Made by a program: the position numbers and the translations under genes. A stretch of DNA of 64,000 nt from Rhodococcus spongiicola (GTDB lineage Bacteria > Actinomycetota > Actinomycetes > Mycobacteriales > Mycobacteriaceae). Below are positions 10,503-19,900 of this stretch, piece after piece. The stretch covers positions 62,001 to 126,000 of the forward strand of contig NZ_RKLN01000004.1 of assembly GCF_004011835.1 (NCBI RefSeq), written 5' to 3'. Each line of letters opens with the position of its first letter. Position 1 is the stretch's first letter. A model generated the notes under the pieces. It was given only the letters and a program-made list of their open reading frames with translations. It had not been told where the DNA came from and did no database searches.

Positions 10503-11804
10503 TCACACGCGTCGCAGGTGGCCGGCCGTCCAGTCGGCCACCAGCGACAGCACCTTGTCATCGACCGGTTCGCGCACCAGCTTTCGGTAGGCACGCAGAG
10601 ACGGCGGGTTCGGATCGCGGCGCAGCAGGTGTGTCAGATCGGGAACGCGGACCGTGTCGACCTCGTCCGGCACCAGGTCGGCGATCGTCGAGAGGTCGTC
10701 CGGGTCCACCTGGATGTCCTTCCCGCCGGTGACCGCAAGGACCGGTGAGTAGTTCTCTCGTAGAGGCGGTTTCGGGTCGAAGTCGAGGAACTCTCGGAAC
10801 CAGCGCGCGTTGACCTTGCGGCTGCCGAGGCGCGCGACGTCGCCCTCGCTTCGATGCAGCTTGTCCAGCGCCTTCAACTGCTTGGTCCGCACGTCGATTC
10901 GCAGCACCTTCAGGATCGCTCGCACGGCGGCCGGGAGGCCCGCGACGGCCTTGCCCGACTGCCACAACAACACCTCCCGGCCGGTCGCCGCCGGACCTGC
11001 GAGCAGTACCACCGCGGCCGGATCCGCAGTCCGGTCCGCACCAAGCGCGACTGCGTGGCATGCGCCCTCGCTGTGTCCGATCACCGCAACCTCATCCCTC
11101 GCGAATCCTCCTGTGGTGCGCAACCATTCGATGGCAGCCACGGCATCGGCGATGTTGTCGGTGAAGCCCGCGGACAGAAAGCTGCCGCCCGAGGCACCGA
11201 CCCCACGCTTGTCGAATCGCAACGACGCGACGCCGTTTTCGGCCAGGGCGTGCGCGAGCGCCCGACTGACACCGATGGCCATCTTGCGATGGTCGCCGTC
11301 CCGGTCGATCTCCCCGGAGCCGCTCAGAATCAACGCCACCGGCCCCTGGCCTCCCCCGCTCGGCACGGCGAGCGCCCCGACCAGCTTGGTTCCGTCACCC
11401 GAGATGAACGAGACCTCCTCTTCGGTGAACTCGGGGCGGCCCGTGGACAGCGCGTCCCGAACGCGCTGAGCGTCCGCCGTCGCGTTCGCGGTGCAGACGA
11501 TCACCTGGTCGAAGTTCGCACCTGCGGCGACGCCGACGGTCCGCACCCGCACAGCCGGCACACCGCGACGGGCGACGGCGAACATCCGGGATCCGCGGCC
11601 CCGCCAGGTTCCGATCCGGATCCGGCCCGGAAACCCGAGTCCGGGCGCACGGAATCCGTGCATGTTCGCGAACGCGTCTGCGACGACGTCGACGCAGCTG
11701 ATCTGCTCGAGCGGGATGGTGATGTCGCCGTGCAGGCCCGCGACCTTCTCCCCACGCGAGAGCGCGATCGTCAGCGCAGTCGAGGTGACCGTCAACTCGG
11801 CCAT
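10503..11804 (-). CDS. Alpha/beta hydrolase with N-terminal PH-like extension
   Basis: The 433-residue protein has two parts. Residues 1-125 are a beta-rich domain (LTIALSRGEKVAGLHGDITIPLEQI, ending FDQVIVCTANA) reminiscent of a bacterial PH-like fold. Residues 130-433 form a serine hydrolase of the alpha/beta fold with nucleophile GHSEG, an oxyanion-type SGSGEIDRDG strand and a C-terminal DLTHLLR supplying the His. Substrate unknown; esterase/acyl-peptidase-like. It has no signal peptide, so it is probably cytoplasmic. Ribosome site GAGGAG precedes the ATG at 11804. It is divergent from the HTH regulator at 11885, whose product may control it. Confidence 0.8.
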   Translation of the reverse strand: MAELTVTSTALTIALSRGEKVAGLHGDITIPLEQISCVDVVADAFANMHGFRAPGLGFPGRIRIGTWRGRGSRMFAVARRGVPAVRVRTVGVAAGANFDQVIVCTANATADAQRVRDALSTGRPEFTEEEVSFISGDGTKLVGALAVPSGGGQGPVALILSGSGEIDRDGDHRKMAIGVSRALAHALAENGVASLRFDKRGVGASGGSFLSAGFTDNIADAVAAIEWLRTTGGFARDEVAVIGHSEGACHAVALGADRTADPAAVVLLAGPAATGREVLLWQSGKAVAGLPAAVRAILKVLRIDVRTKQLKALDKLHRSEGDVARLGSRKVNARWFREFLDFDPKPPLRENYSPVLAVTGGKDIQVDPDDLSTIADLVPDEVDTVRVPDLTHLLRRDPNPPSLRAYRKLVREPVDDKVLSLVADWTAGHLRRV

Positions 11805-11835
11805 GGTGCTCCTCTCTAAGTCCGTTGAGGAGTAT

Positions 11836-11873
11836 CATTCTTACAAATGAGAACGTTGTCAATGTTGAGAATG
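11836..11873. promoter_or_regulatory. Candidate operator between hydrolase and HTH regulator
   Basis: An inverted pair CATTCTTA (11836-11843) and TGAGAATG (11866-11873), with another TGAGAA between them, occupies an AT-rich stretch in the 80-bp divergent spacer. Its position fits autoregulation and control of the hydrolase by the 11885 product. Confidence 0.45.
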
Positions 11874-11884
11874 GTTGGTGTTCG

Positions 11885-12412
11885 ATGAGTGTCAGCGCAG
11901 ATCTTCTGCTCCACCCGATCCGCTTGCGCATCGTGCAGGCGCTGCTCGGTGGACGACGGCTGACGACGGCCGCACTGGCGGCCGAGCTGCCCGACGTCAC
12001 GTCGGCCACGCTCTACCGTCAGGTCGCGACCCTCACCGATGCCCGCGTGCTCGACGTGGTCGCCGAGGAGAAGGTGCGCGGTGCCGTGCGCCGGACCTAC
12101 GCCCTGCGCGCGGAGGCTGGGCGGATCTCCCCCGAAGAACTAGCCACGATGTCCCCGGACGAACACCGCCAGGCATTCATGGCGTTCCTCGCCGGACTTC
12201 TCAGCCCGTTCGACACCTACCTCTCCCGGCACGATCGTGATTTCACGCAGGACGGCGTCGGATACACGCAGACCGCACTCTCGCTGTCGGACAGCGAGTT
12301 CGAGCAGTTCCTGGACGAACTGCGGGGCGTGATCGAACGCTGGGGCGAACTCGGCCCCGCCGAAGGGCGGACCCGGCGGCTGTTCTCGACGATCGTGATG
12401 CCGACCGAGTAG
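11885..12412 (+). CDS. Winged-helix transcriptional regulator (ArsR/HTH_20 type)
   Basis: 175 residues from ATG 11885. The N-terminus is a winged HTH: LLLHPIRLRIVQALLGG, then TTAALAAELPDVTSATLYRQVATLTDARVL as recognition region and a wing with EEKVRGAVRRTYAL. The remaining 100 residues are a helical domain ending DEFEQ-like (SDSEFEQFLDELRGVIERW). This architecture is found in small actinobacterial repressors controlling an adjacent enzyme. In-frame codons exist upstream to 11825 but would run through the operator-like repeat, so the later ATG is preferred. Confidence 0.8.
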   Translation: MSVSADLLLHPIRLRIVQALLGGRRLTTAALAAELPDVTSATLYRQVATLTDARVLDVVAEEKVRGAVRRTYALRAEAGRISPEELATMSPDEHRQAFMAFLAGLLSPFDTYLSRHDRDFTQDGVGYTQTALSLSDSEFEQFLDELRGVIERWGELGPAEGRTRRLFSTIVMPTE

Positions 12413-12436
12413 CTGTCGTCCGCCGCGCCCGCTGGG

Positions 12437-12865
12437 TCAGGCGTTCAGGACGAGTTGCAGTAGTTCGCGCAGGGACTGGCGTTGCTCGGTGGCGAGTCGG
12501 GCCAGCGGGGCCGCGGCGAAGGGCATACGAGCGCGGAGGTCAGCCGCGACGGCGAGCCCGGCCGGGGTGGCGGCGACGAGTTTGATGCGGCGGTCGCCCG
12601 AGTCGGGGCGGCGCTCGACCAGGCCGCGTGACTCCAATCGATCGATGATGGTGGTGACGTTGGAGGGTTCCGCGTGCAGGCGGTTAGCGATGTGGCGCAT
12701 CGGGACCGGTGCTTCTGCGGCGAGTAGTGCCTTGACCTGCAATGGGGTTAGGTCATGTACGGCGGCGGCGGTTTCTGACTCCTGCGCGTAGCGGCGGTTG
12801 ATTGCCGCGAACAGGCGCACGACATCGTCGACTGGATCATCCGAACTGCTTTCCATGGGGTCCAT
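12437..12865 (-). CDS. MarR-family regulator
   Basis: 142 residues with the MarR winged helix: LTPLQVKALLAAEAPVPMRHIANRLHAEPSNVTTIIDRLESRGLVERRPDSGDRR is unmistakable, the DRR being the wing tip. MarR dimers bind palindromes and are released by phenolic or oxidant ligands. It is divergent from the SDR gene at 12957 across a 91-bp spacer holding a strong palindrome, so it probably represses that gene and itself. ATG 12865 is taken as start; a TTG at 12874 and an ATG at 12856 are alternatives. Confidence 0.88.
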   Translation of the reverse strand: MDPMESSSDDPVDDVVRLFAAINRRYAQESETAAAVHDLTPLQVKALLAAEAPVPMRHIANRLHAEPSNVTTIIDRLESRGLVERRPDSGDRRIKLVAATPAGLAVAADLRARMPFAAAPLARLATEQRQSLRELLQLVLNA

Positions 12866-12903
12866 GCCTACCAAGATGCTTGACAGAACGGAATTTTACA
12901 AAA

Positions 12904-12929
12904 CATAGTTATGGTGCATAATAGCTATG
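12904..12929. promoter_or_regulatory. 26-bp palindrome, probable MarR operator
   Basis: Symmetric pattern CATAG-N-TAT-NN-TGCA-NN-ATA-N-CTATG centred on TGCA between divergent MarR and SDR genes. Arms and size match MarR-family operators; AT-rich flanks suggest overlap with a promoter. Confidence 0.6.
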
Positions 12930-12956
12930 ACTGATAAGCAATGAAGGGTTGAGAAG

Positions 12957-13778
12957 ATGAGCAGCAAGACCGTCCTGATCACCGGCACCTCCTCCGGAAT
13001 CGGCCTGGCCACCGCCGTCGCCGCCGCGCAGAGCGGCTGGCATGTGGTGGCCACCATGCGCGACACCACCAAGGCGACCGCGTTGCTGGCGGCAGCCGAG
13101 CAGGCTGGGGTGTCCGTCGATGTGAGGGCCTTGGATGTGACTGACCCGGCTTCGGTCGCGTTGTGCCTGGCCGGGCTGGATCGTCTCGACGCGCTGGTGA
13201 ACAACGCCGGTGCGGGTCACCTCGGCACGCTCGAGCAGGAGAGTTTAGACGACGTGCGCGCCGTGATGGAGGTCAACTTCTTCGGTGTCCTTACCGTCAC
13301 CAAGGCGGCACTGCCACTGCTGCGCGTGAGTAAGGGGCGGGTGGTGACCGTCACCAGCGTCGGCGGTGTGGTGGGGCAGCCGTTCAATGAGGCCTACTGC
13401 GCGGCCAAGTTCGCGGTCGAGGGGTTCATGGAGTCGCTGGCGCCGGTCGCGGCGACCGTCGGTGTGGCGATCAGCGTGGTCGAGCCGGGTGCGGTGGCCA
13501 GCGAATTCGTCAGCAATGTCGGTGTCATCGATGCCGTGATCGAGCAGGCCGGACCGTACGCGCCCGCACTCACCGCCTACCTGGCCCACACCAGCGGTGT
13601 CTTCGCCAACGCCCAAACTCCACAGGACGTGGCCGGCCAGTTGGTCGAGGTGCTGGCGGCAGAGCGGCCCGCCTTCCGAGTGCTGACCTCCGACGCTGCA
13701 CGTGCTTTCGCCGGAGTGAAGCTCGCGGACCTCGACGGTTCGGTGGTGCAGGGGCTGACCGGCTCATGGATCGCCTAG
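12957..13778 (+). CDS. Short-chain dehydrogenase/reductase controlled by MarR neighbour
   Basis: The 273-residue classical SDR has cofactor motif TGTSSGIG, a conserved DVTDPAS, structural NNAGAG, catalytic Ser in VTSVGGVVG and YCAAK. It would reduce or oxidise a carbonyl/alcohol with NAD(P)(H); the substrate is unknown. The start is ATG 12957 with a weak purine run GAAG upstream. Its TAG stop (13776-13778) lies in the CTAG target site of the adjacent IS element, so the insertion left the reading frame intact. Confidence 0.9.
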   Translation: MSSKTVLITGTSSGIGLATAVAAAQSGWHVVATMRDTTKATALLAAAEQAGVSVDVRALDVTDPASVALCLAGLDRLDALVNNAGAGHLGTLEQESLDDVRAVMEVNFFGVLTVTKAALPLLRVSKGRVVTVTSVGGVVGQPFNEAYCAAKFAVEGFMESLAPVAATVGVAISVVEPGAVASEFVSNVGVIDAVIEQAGPYAPALTAYLAHTSGVFANAQTPQDVAGQLVEVLAAERPAFRVLTSDAARAFAGVKLADLDGSVVQGLTGSWIA

Positions 13779-14742
13779 CTGTAATTCCTGGGGACGTTGT
13801 GAACGCCGACACGTTCGATGGGTGACTTGCCGCCGATCCCGGTGTGGGGTCGGTGGTGATTGTAGTGATGGATCCAGGCTTGGTATGTCGATGAACGTGC
13901 CTCGTCGCTGCGGTAGGTGTCGGCATACGCCCACTCGGCGGCGAGGGTGCGATTGAAACGCTCCACCTTCCCGTTGGTCTGCGGTCGGTACGGGCGGGTC
14001 CGCTTGTGCGCGACGTCGGCCCGAGTGCGGTAGCGAATGCGTGTGAGCGGTAACAGGATCCATTGTCGGTCAACACCCGGGTGACGGTGATGTGGTGGGC
14101 GGCGAAGAAGGCTTTCGCCCGGGTCCAGAAGCCGGCCGCGGTCTCCTTCGTCTCGTCACCAAGGATTTCCGAGTAGGCGAGCCGGGAATGGTCGTCGATC
14201 GCGTGGTGCAGGGACACGTACCCCCTGCCGGAGCGGTTCTTGCGTCCTGCTGCGCGGCCGAGTTTACGGTGACCGCCGCCGTGAGGGATCCGGCCGAGTT
14301 TCTTGATGTCCACGTGGACCAGATCTCCGGGCTCGGCGTGCTCGTAGCGTCGAGCGGGCTCCCGGCGCACGGGCAGGCCGGTGGCCTGATCGAGGTGAGC
14401 GAGCCGGGGCATCCGGTACCGGCGCAGCACGGCCTCGACGGTGGAACGGGCCAGGTGCAGGTGGTACGCGATCCGGTGTGGCCCCCACCTGCGAGTGAAC
14501 CGCAGCCCGACGATCCGGCGCTCGGTACGGGTCGGTGTCCGGTGTGGACACCGGTATGGGCGTGAAGATCGATCCCGCATCGACCGATCGCCGGCACGGT
14601 AGCGGTCCACCCATTTCGTCGCCGTCGCCTTCGAGCACTGGAACCGTTCGGATACCCGCGCCACCGACCAGCCGTCGATGATGACGAGTTCGGCGAGGGT
14701 CAATCGTCCACGAGGAGTCAGGAAGGCATTAGCGTGTGTCAT
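13775..14742 (-). pseudogene. IS481-family transposase, frameshifted
   Basis: The frame runs from ATG 14742 (MTHANAFLTPRGR) with an HTH (LVIIDGWSVARVSERFQCSKATATKWVDRYR), then the DDE core: first Asp in LVHVDIKKLG, second in VLTDNGSCYRS. Near 14020 one base is missing in the run coding ALG/ADVAHKR, and the product continues in another frame as KVERFNRTLAAEW, containing the catalytic Glu, to a TAG at 13777-13775. Restoring one base would give about 322 residues, normal for the family. IS481 members use a single frame, so this copy should be inactive unless the frameshift is a sequencing error. Its stop codon lies in the CTAG target duplication. Confidence 0.85.
13779..13805 (+). repeat. Left terminal inverted repeat of the IS481-type element
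   Basis: Starts CTGTAATTCCTGGGG and ends GTTGTGAACG; pairs with the right end at 14822-14848 with a few mismatches. Confidence 0.8.
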
Positions 14743-14821
14743 CGAGGACCTCCGATTTGTCGGCGTGTGTGTGGTAACCACACCGATACCGGAGGTCCTC
14801 ACCTACTCCGCCACGCCACGC

Positions 14822-14848
14822 CGTTCACAACCTGCCTGGGAACTACAA
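14822..14848 (-). repeat. Right terminal inverted repeat of the IS481-type element
   Basis: Read on the minus strand it starts TTGTAGTTCCCAGG and ends GTTGTGAACG, matching the left end; followed by CTAG. Confidence 0.8.
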
Positions 14849-14883
14849 CTAGCGCACGTCCCGGTAGCCGGTGAGGATCCGCG

Positions 14884-16458
14884 TCACGACACCGTCACCG
14901 ACAGGGTGTGCCATCCGGTGGCACCGTCGGGGACGGGGCCCGATCGCACCTCGGTCTGGGTGACACCGTCGAGGTCGGTGGCCCGCACCTGGAGGGTATG
15001 GGCGCCGGGAGTCGCCTCCCATTGCCAAGTCCACTGCCGCCACGTGTCGACGGTGTACTGCGGGGCCAGTGTCGCGGTCTGCCACGAGCCACCGTCGACC
15101 CGGACCTCGACCTTTTCGATGCCGCGGTGCTGTGCCCATGCCGTGCCGGCGACGAGGACCGGACCGGCGTCGAGTCTCGCGAACGCGGCGGGCACGTCGA
15201 TCCGCGACGCGGTCTTGATCGGGCCCAGCTCGGCCCACCCACGGCGGGTCCAGTACGCCTGGGCCCGGTCGAATCGGGTCAGCTCCCAGTCGACGACCCA
15301 CTTGGTCGCCGAGACGTATCCGTACAGACCGGGAACCACCTGCCGCACCGGGTAGCCGTGGTCGAAGGGCAGCGGCCTCCCGTTCATGGCGACGGCCAGG
15401 ATCGCGTCCCGGCCGTCGCGCAGGACCTCGACGGGCGTGCCGGCGGTGAAGCCGTCGTGGCTACCCGACAGGAGCATGTCCGCGTCCGGAGACACACCCA
15501 CCTCGTCGAGCAGGTCCTTGATGGGATAGCCGATCCAGGTCGCGTTGCCGGCCAGGTCGCCGCCGACCTCGTTGGAGACGCAGGTGAGGGTGATCGTTCG
15601 TTCGATCGGGGTGCGAGACATCAAGTCGTCCCAGGTCAGCGTCAGCTCACGGTCCACCATGCCGTGGATCCGCAACCGCCAGTCGTCGGTGGTCAGCATG
15701 GGGACCTGCAGCGCGGTGTCGATGCGGTAGAACTCGTCGTTCGTGGTGAGGAAGGGCGTGGCGCCGGGGACCGCGATATCGGTACCGGCCGCAATCGCGG
15801 GTGCCTTGTCCGCCGCAGCCACGGCGGGCACCGTGAAGGCGCTGCGATTGCGCACCGCGCCCGCAACCCTCTCCGCGAGCTGACGCCCGGCGACGCCCGC
15901 TGCGGCGGCGACCGCCGCCGTGGTCGCGGCCAGACCGAGGAAGGTTCTGCGGGAGAAGCCGCTTTGCTCGCGCGGCTCGCCGGTCTCGGGCTCCCATAGC
16001 TGCGCGGTGAGCAGGCGCAGAGCCACCACCCCCGCGAGGACACCGACGATCGTCGGGACGGCGTACGCGGCCGTGGCATCGGGACGAGTCACTGCCGCGT
16101 ACACCCCGACGGCGCCGAGTCCGACGAGAATGGCGCTGCCGTACGGCCGCCTACGTTGTTCGACGATGCCGGCGATCGCCGCGAACACCACGATGAGGAT
16201 GCTCATACCGATGAACAGGGCGGGCTTGTCGTTCGTGCCGAACGTGCCAATGGCGAATTCACGCGCCCATGCCGGGCTCCGGTCGACGGTGGTGCCGCCG
16301 ACCGCGAAGAACGGCGAGGACGCGCCGCCGACCGGCACCGACATCAGTTCCCCCACACCCAGCACCAAGGCCGCCGCCAGCACCCCCGACGCGGCTCGCG
16401 CCGTCAGGTGCCTGCCGCGCCCTCCCTCCCGAGGGTTCGCGTATTGCTCAGTCGTCAT
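14884..16458 (-). CDS. Membrane-anchored sulfite-oxidase-family molybdoenzyme
   Basis: 524 residues. The N-terminal third has four membrane helices (about 20-40, 78-97, 105-125, 130-150), then a twin-arginine-like SRRTFLGLAATTAAVAAAAGVAG stretch near 165-190, so the catalytic part should be exported. The molybdopterin domain follows, with the Mo-ligating Cys in TITLTCVSNEVGGDL and GYPVRQVVPGLYGY; the C-terminal 120 residues are the Ig-like Mo-co dimerisation domain (IEKVEVRVDGGSWQTATL). This is the family of sulfite oxidase and YedY/MsrP; the electron acceptor and substrate are unknown. ATG at 16458. Confidence 0.9.
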   Translation of the reverse strand: MTTEQYANPREGGRGRHLTARAASGVLAAALVLGVGELMSVPVGGASSPFFAVGGTTVDRSPAWAREFAIGTFGTNDKPALFIGMSILIVVFAAIAGIVEQRRRPYGSAILVGLGAVGVYAAVTRPDATAAYAVPTIVGVLAGVVALRLLTAQLWEPETGEPREQSGFSRRTFLGLAATTAAVAAAAGVAGRQLAERVAGAVRNRSAFTVPAVAAADKAPAIAAGTDIAVPGATPFLTTNDEFYRIDTALQVPMLTTDDWRLRIHGMVDRELTLTWDDLMSRTPIERTITLTCVSNEVGGDLAGNATWIGYPIKDLLDEVGVSPDADMLLSGSHDGFTAGTPVEVLRDGRDAILAVAMNGRPLPFDHGYPVRQVVPGLYGYVSATKWVVDWELTRFDRAQAYWTRRGWAELGPIKTASRIDVPAAFARLDAGPVLVAGTAWAQHRGIEKVEVRVDGGSWQTATLAPQYTVDTWRQWTWQWEATPGAHTLQVRATDLDGVTQTEVRSGPVPDGATGWHTLSVTVS

Positions 16459-16484
16459 GTACCGCCCATTCCTTCCGGAGCCGT

Positions 16485-16516
16485 CTACTTCCAGAGCCCT
16501 CTACTTCCAGAGCCCT
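16485..16516. repeat. 16-bp direct repeat upstream of the molybdoenzyme gene
   Basis: CTACTTCCAGAGCCCT occurs twice back to back (16485-16500, 16501-16516), with decayed flanking copies, 27 bp upstream of the start codon and so probably in the leader or promoter. Confidence 0.75.
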
Positions 16517-16647
16517 CTTCCTTCAAGGCACTCGGAACATTCGGCGCAGTGCGGCAATCGGATGGGTCGGCGGCCGAAACGGCACTGCGCTGGGATGCAC
16601 GACGCTGAGATGCCGGAGACGGACGCCGGGGACAAACATGCTGGGAA

Positions 16648-16878
16648 CTACGAGGTCGGGGCCGTGACCCGCGCCGACATGCCACCGATCTCGACGAGGT
16701 CGCCGCCGTGCAGCTGCCGCCCGCGTCGGGTCTCGACCTCACCGTTGACGGTCACCAGTCCGTCGGCGATGACGCCCTTCGCCTCGGCTCCCGACTCGAT
16801 GAGATTTGCGAGCTTGAGGAACTGACCCAGGCGGATCGACTCGTCACGGATCGGTACCTGGTCCACGGCGTCAGACAT
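16648..16878 (-). CDS. S4-domain RNA-binding protein (YbcJ/RlbA type)
   Basis: 76 residues forming a single S4 domain: [20 protein letters not shown], then [31 protein letters not shown]. Small free-standing S4 proteins bind structured RNA and are linked to ribosome maturation or rescue. ATG 16878 is close to the divergent lysX start at 16961, so the two share an 82-bp promoter region. Confidence 0.85.
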   Translation of the reverse strand: MSDAVDQVPIRDESIRLGQFLKLANLIESGAEAKGVIADGLVTVNGEVETRRGRQLHGGDLVEIGGMSARVTAPTS

Positions 16879-16960
16879 GACCCCATCATCCTCCTCGGAC
16901 CCAAACCTCTGTTCGACGTCTCACACTGGAATCAGACGCACCATCAACGGGGAGGACACC

Positions 16961-19900
16961 ATGGCCTCGGGCAGCGGGTTCGCGGTAGAGACGGCGGAGA
17001 AGCGAGAGCACGACCGCACTGCCGTCCCGGTCAGACGCGGGCGTCTCGCGGAAATCCCGCACATCGCGGGTCTGATCCTGGGGGTGTACTCCGTCCTGGT
17101 GTTCTTGTGGAGCCTTTCCCCCGTGCTCCGGGATCTCCTCCAAACCCCCCGCGTCTACGTCGACGACTACTACTTCGCCGCACCCGATACGAGCCTGTCG
17201 TGGGCCGTGGTGGTCGGCCTCGTCGCAGCGGCCCTCGCGAGCCGCAAACGCATCGCGTGGTGGCTGCTGACGGCCTACTTGGCCGGATTCGCGGTCCTCA
17301 ACGCGATCGACGCGGTCACCGAGAGGAATGTCAACTCCGCGATCGCCTGCCTGGTCCAGGTGACCGTGGTGGGCGTACTCATCGCGTCCCGCAAGCAGTT
17401 CTACACGCGGGTCCGTCGTGGCGCGGCCTGGAAGGCACTGTCCGTACTGCTGGTCGGGCTCGTGATCGGCACCCTGCTCGGCTGGGGGCTCGTCGAACTG
17501 TTCCCGGGCACGCTGCCTCCCGACCAGCGGTTCCTGTGGGCCCTCAACCGCGTGATCGCACTCGTTGCGATCGGCAGCGAACAGTTCGACGGTCAACCGG
17601 ACGTCATCATCGACACCCTCCTGGGGCTGTTCGGCGCGCTCGCGCTGCTGGCCGCGGTGATCACCCTCTTCCGCTCCCAGCGGGTCTCGAACGCGCTGAC
17701 CGGCAACGACGAGTCCGCCCTGCGCGGTCTGCTCGAGCCCTTCGGCGCGAGCGATTCCCTCGGATACTTCGCGACCCGACGCGACAAGGCCGTCATCTTC
17801 GCACCCAGTGGCAAGGCCGCGGTGACCTATCGCGTCGAGGTGGGGGTGTGCCTGGCGAGCGGCGACCCCATCGGGAACCCGGAGGCGTGGCCGCACGCGA
17901 TCGACGCCTGGCTCGCCCTGTGCTCGAAGTACGGCTGGGCGCCCGCGGTGCTCGGTGCGAGCGAAGCGGGCGCGACCGTGTACCAACGCGCGGGGCTGTC
18001 GGTTCTGGAACTCGGTGACGAGGCGATCCTCTACACCCGGGACTTCACGCTGAACGGTCGCGAGATGCGGCAGGTACGGCAAGCGGTCCACCGCCTCCGC
18101 AAGGCAGGTGCGACCGTCCGCATCCGACGCCACCGCGACATCCCGCCGGGCCAGATGGCCGACGTAATCTCCCGGGCCGACAAGTGGCGTGACACCGAGA
18201 CCGAGCGGGGCTTCTCGATGGCGCTCGGTCGGCTCGGCGACCCACTCGACGGCGACTGCCTGCTGGTCGAGGCGATCGCGGCTGACGGCACGGTGCTGGG
18301 CATGCTCTCGTTCGTGCCGTGGGGCCCCAACGGCGCCTCGCTGGATCTGATGCGCCGGAACCCTCAGGCCCCCAACGGCGTTGTCGAGCTGATGGTCAGC
18401 GAACTCGCGACCCGCGCCACCGAGTTCGGCGTCGCCCGGGTATCGCTCAACTTCGCGACGTTCCGCTCGGCGTTCGAGGAGGGGGCCCGCCTCGGCGCCG
18501 GCCCGGTCCTCCGGATCTGGCGATCGATCCTGTTGTTCTTCTCCCGCTGGTGGCAGCTCGAGGCGCTGTACCGCTCGAACGTGAAGTACCAGCCGGATTG
18601 GACGCCGCGCTACCTGTGCTTCGACGACAACCGTCACCTACCTCGCGTCGGCATCGCGTCGGTCATCGCCGAGGGTTTGCTCACGCTGCCCACCTTCGGT
18701 CACCGGGCAAACGCGCCCACCCACACCGGTCGCCGGGCCGCGGTACCGACGGCGCTGGCAGGCTCCGGAATCCTGCACGCGGACGGCAGTGCACCGGACG
18801 TCGCCGAGGGGTCCCTGCCATCCACCTCCGGTGATCTCTCGACCGCAGCGGAGCCGACCGGACCGCGCCGTCCCGAGCAGGTGCGGGTTCGACTGGACAA
18901 GCTCGCCAGGCTCACCGACGCCGGCATCGACGCGTATCCTCCAGCCAGTCCGCCGACCCACACGGTTGCAGCCGCAGCGGCCTCACCCGAGGGAACGCAG
19001 GTACGAATCGCGGGGCGGCTGTTACGGATCCGCACGTACGGCGGTATCGCGTTCGCGGCGCTGCGGGACTGGTCGGGCGAGATCCAGATACTCATCGACC
19101 GCACTGCCGTAGGAGACCGGCTGGATACATTCGCCACCGACTTCGACCTCGGCGACCTCATCGAGGTCAGCGGAACCATCGGCCGCAGCCACCGGGGTGA
19201 ACTGTCGGTGCTCGCGACGGACTGGCGGATGAACGGCAAGTGCCTACACCCGCTGCCGGACAAGTGGAAGGGGCTCACCGACACCGAAACGAAGATGCGG
19301 CGGCGCTACGTCGAGCTCGCGATCAACCCGGAGTCGCGCCGTCTGCTCGCCGTGCGCACCGCGATCGTGCGCTCGCTGCGCGACGCGCTCACCGCCCGCG
19401 GCTACCTCGAGGTGGAGACGCCGGTCCTGCAGCGCACCCACGGCGGCGCCGCCGCGACCCCGTTCGTCACCCACATCAACGCGTACGACCTGGACCTGTA
19501 CCTGCGCATCGCACCCGAACTGTTCCTCAAGCGGCTGTGTGTGGCGGGCGTGGAGAAGGTGTTCGAGATCGGCCGCGTCTTCCGCAACGAGGGTGTCGAC
19601 TTCAAGCACAACCCGGAGTTCACGATCCTCGAGGCGTACGAGGCGCACGGTGACCACGAACGCATGATGGTGCTGTGCCGGGAGTTGATCCAGGGCGCCG
19701 CCGTCGCCGCCCACGGCAGCCCGACCGTCATGCGGCCCGGCCCGGACGGCGAACTCACCGAGGTCGACATCTCCGGCGAGTGGCCGGTCAAGACGATGCA
19801 CGGAGCGATCTCCGGCAAGCTCGGTATCGACGTCACCCCCGAGACGCCGCTCGAGGACTTGCGGAAACTGTGCGACGCCAACAAGATCGAGTACCGGAAG

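Larger units (their letters stand above)
13779..14848 (-). mobile_element. IS481-family insertion sequence, decayed
   Basis: About 1.07 kb flanked by CTAG at 13775-13778 and 14849-14852. CTAG is the known target and duplication of IS481-type elements. The ends are imperfect inverted repeats of about 27 bp (13779-13805 and 14822-14848) sharing TGTARTTCC near the tips and GTTGTGAACG internally. One transposase frame on the minus strand is interrupted by a frameshift. It sits between an SDR and a molybdoenzyme gene. Confidence 0.88.
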
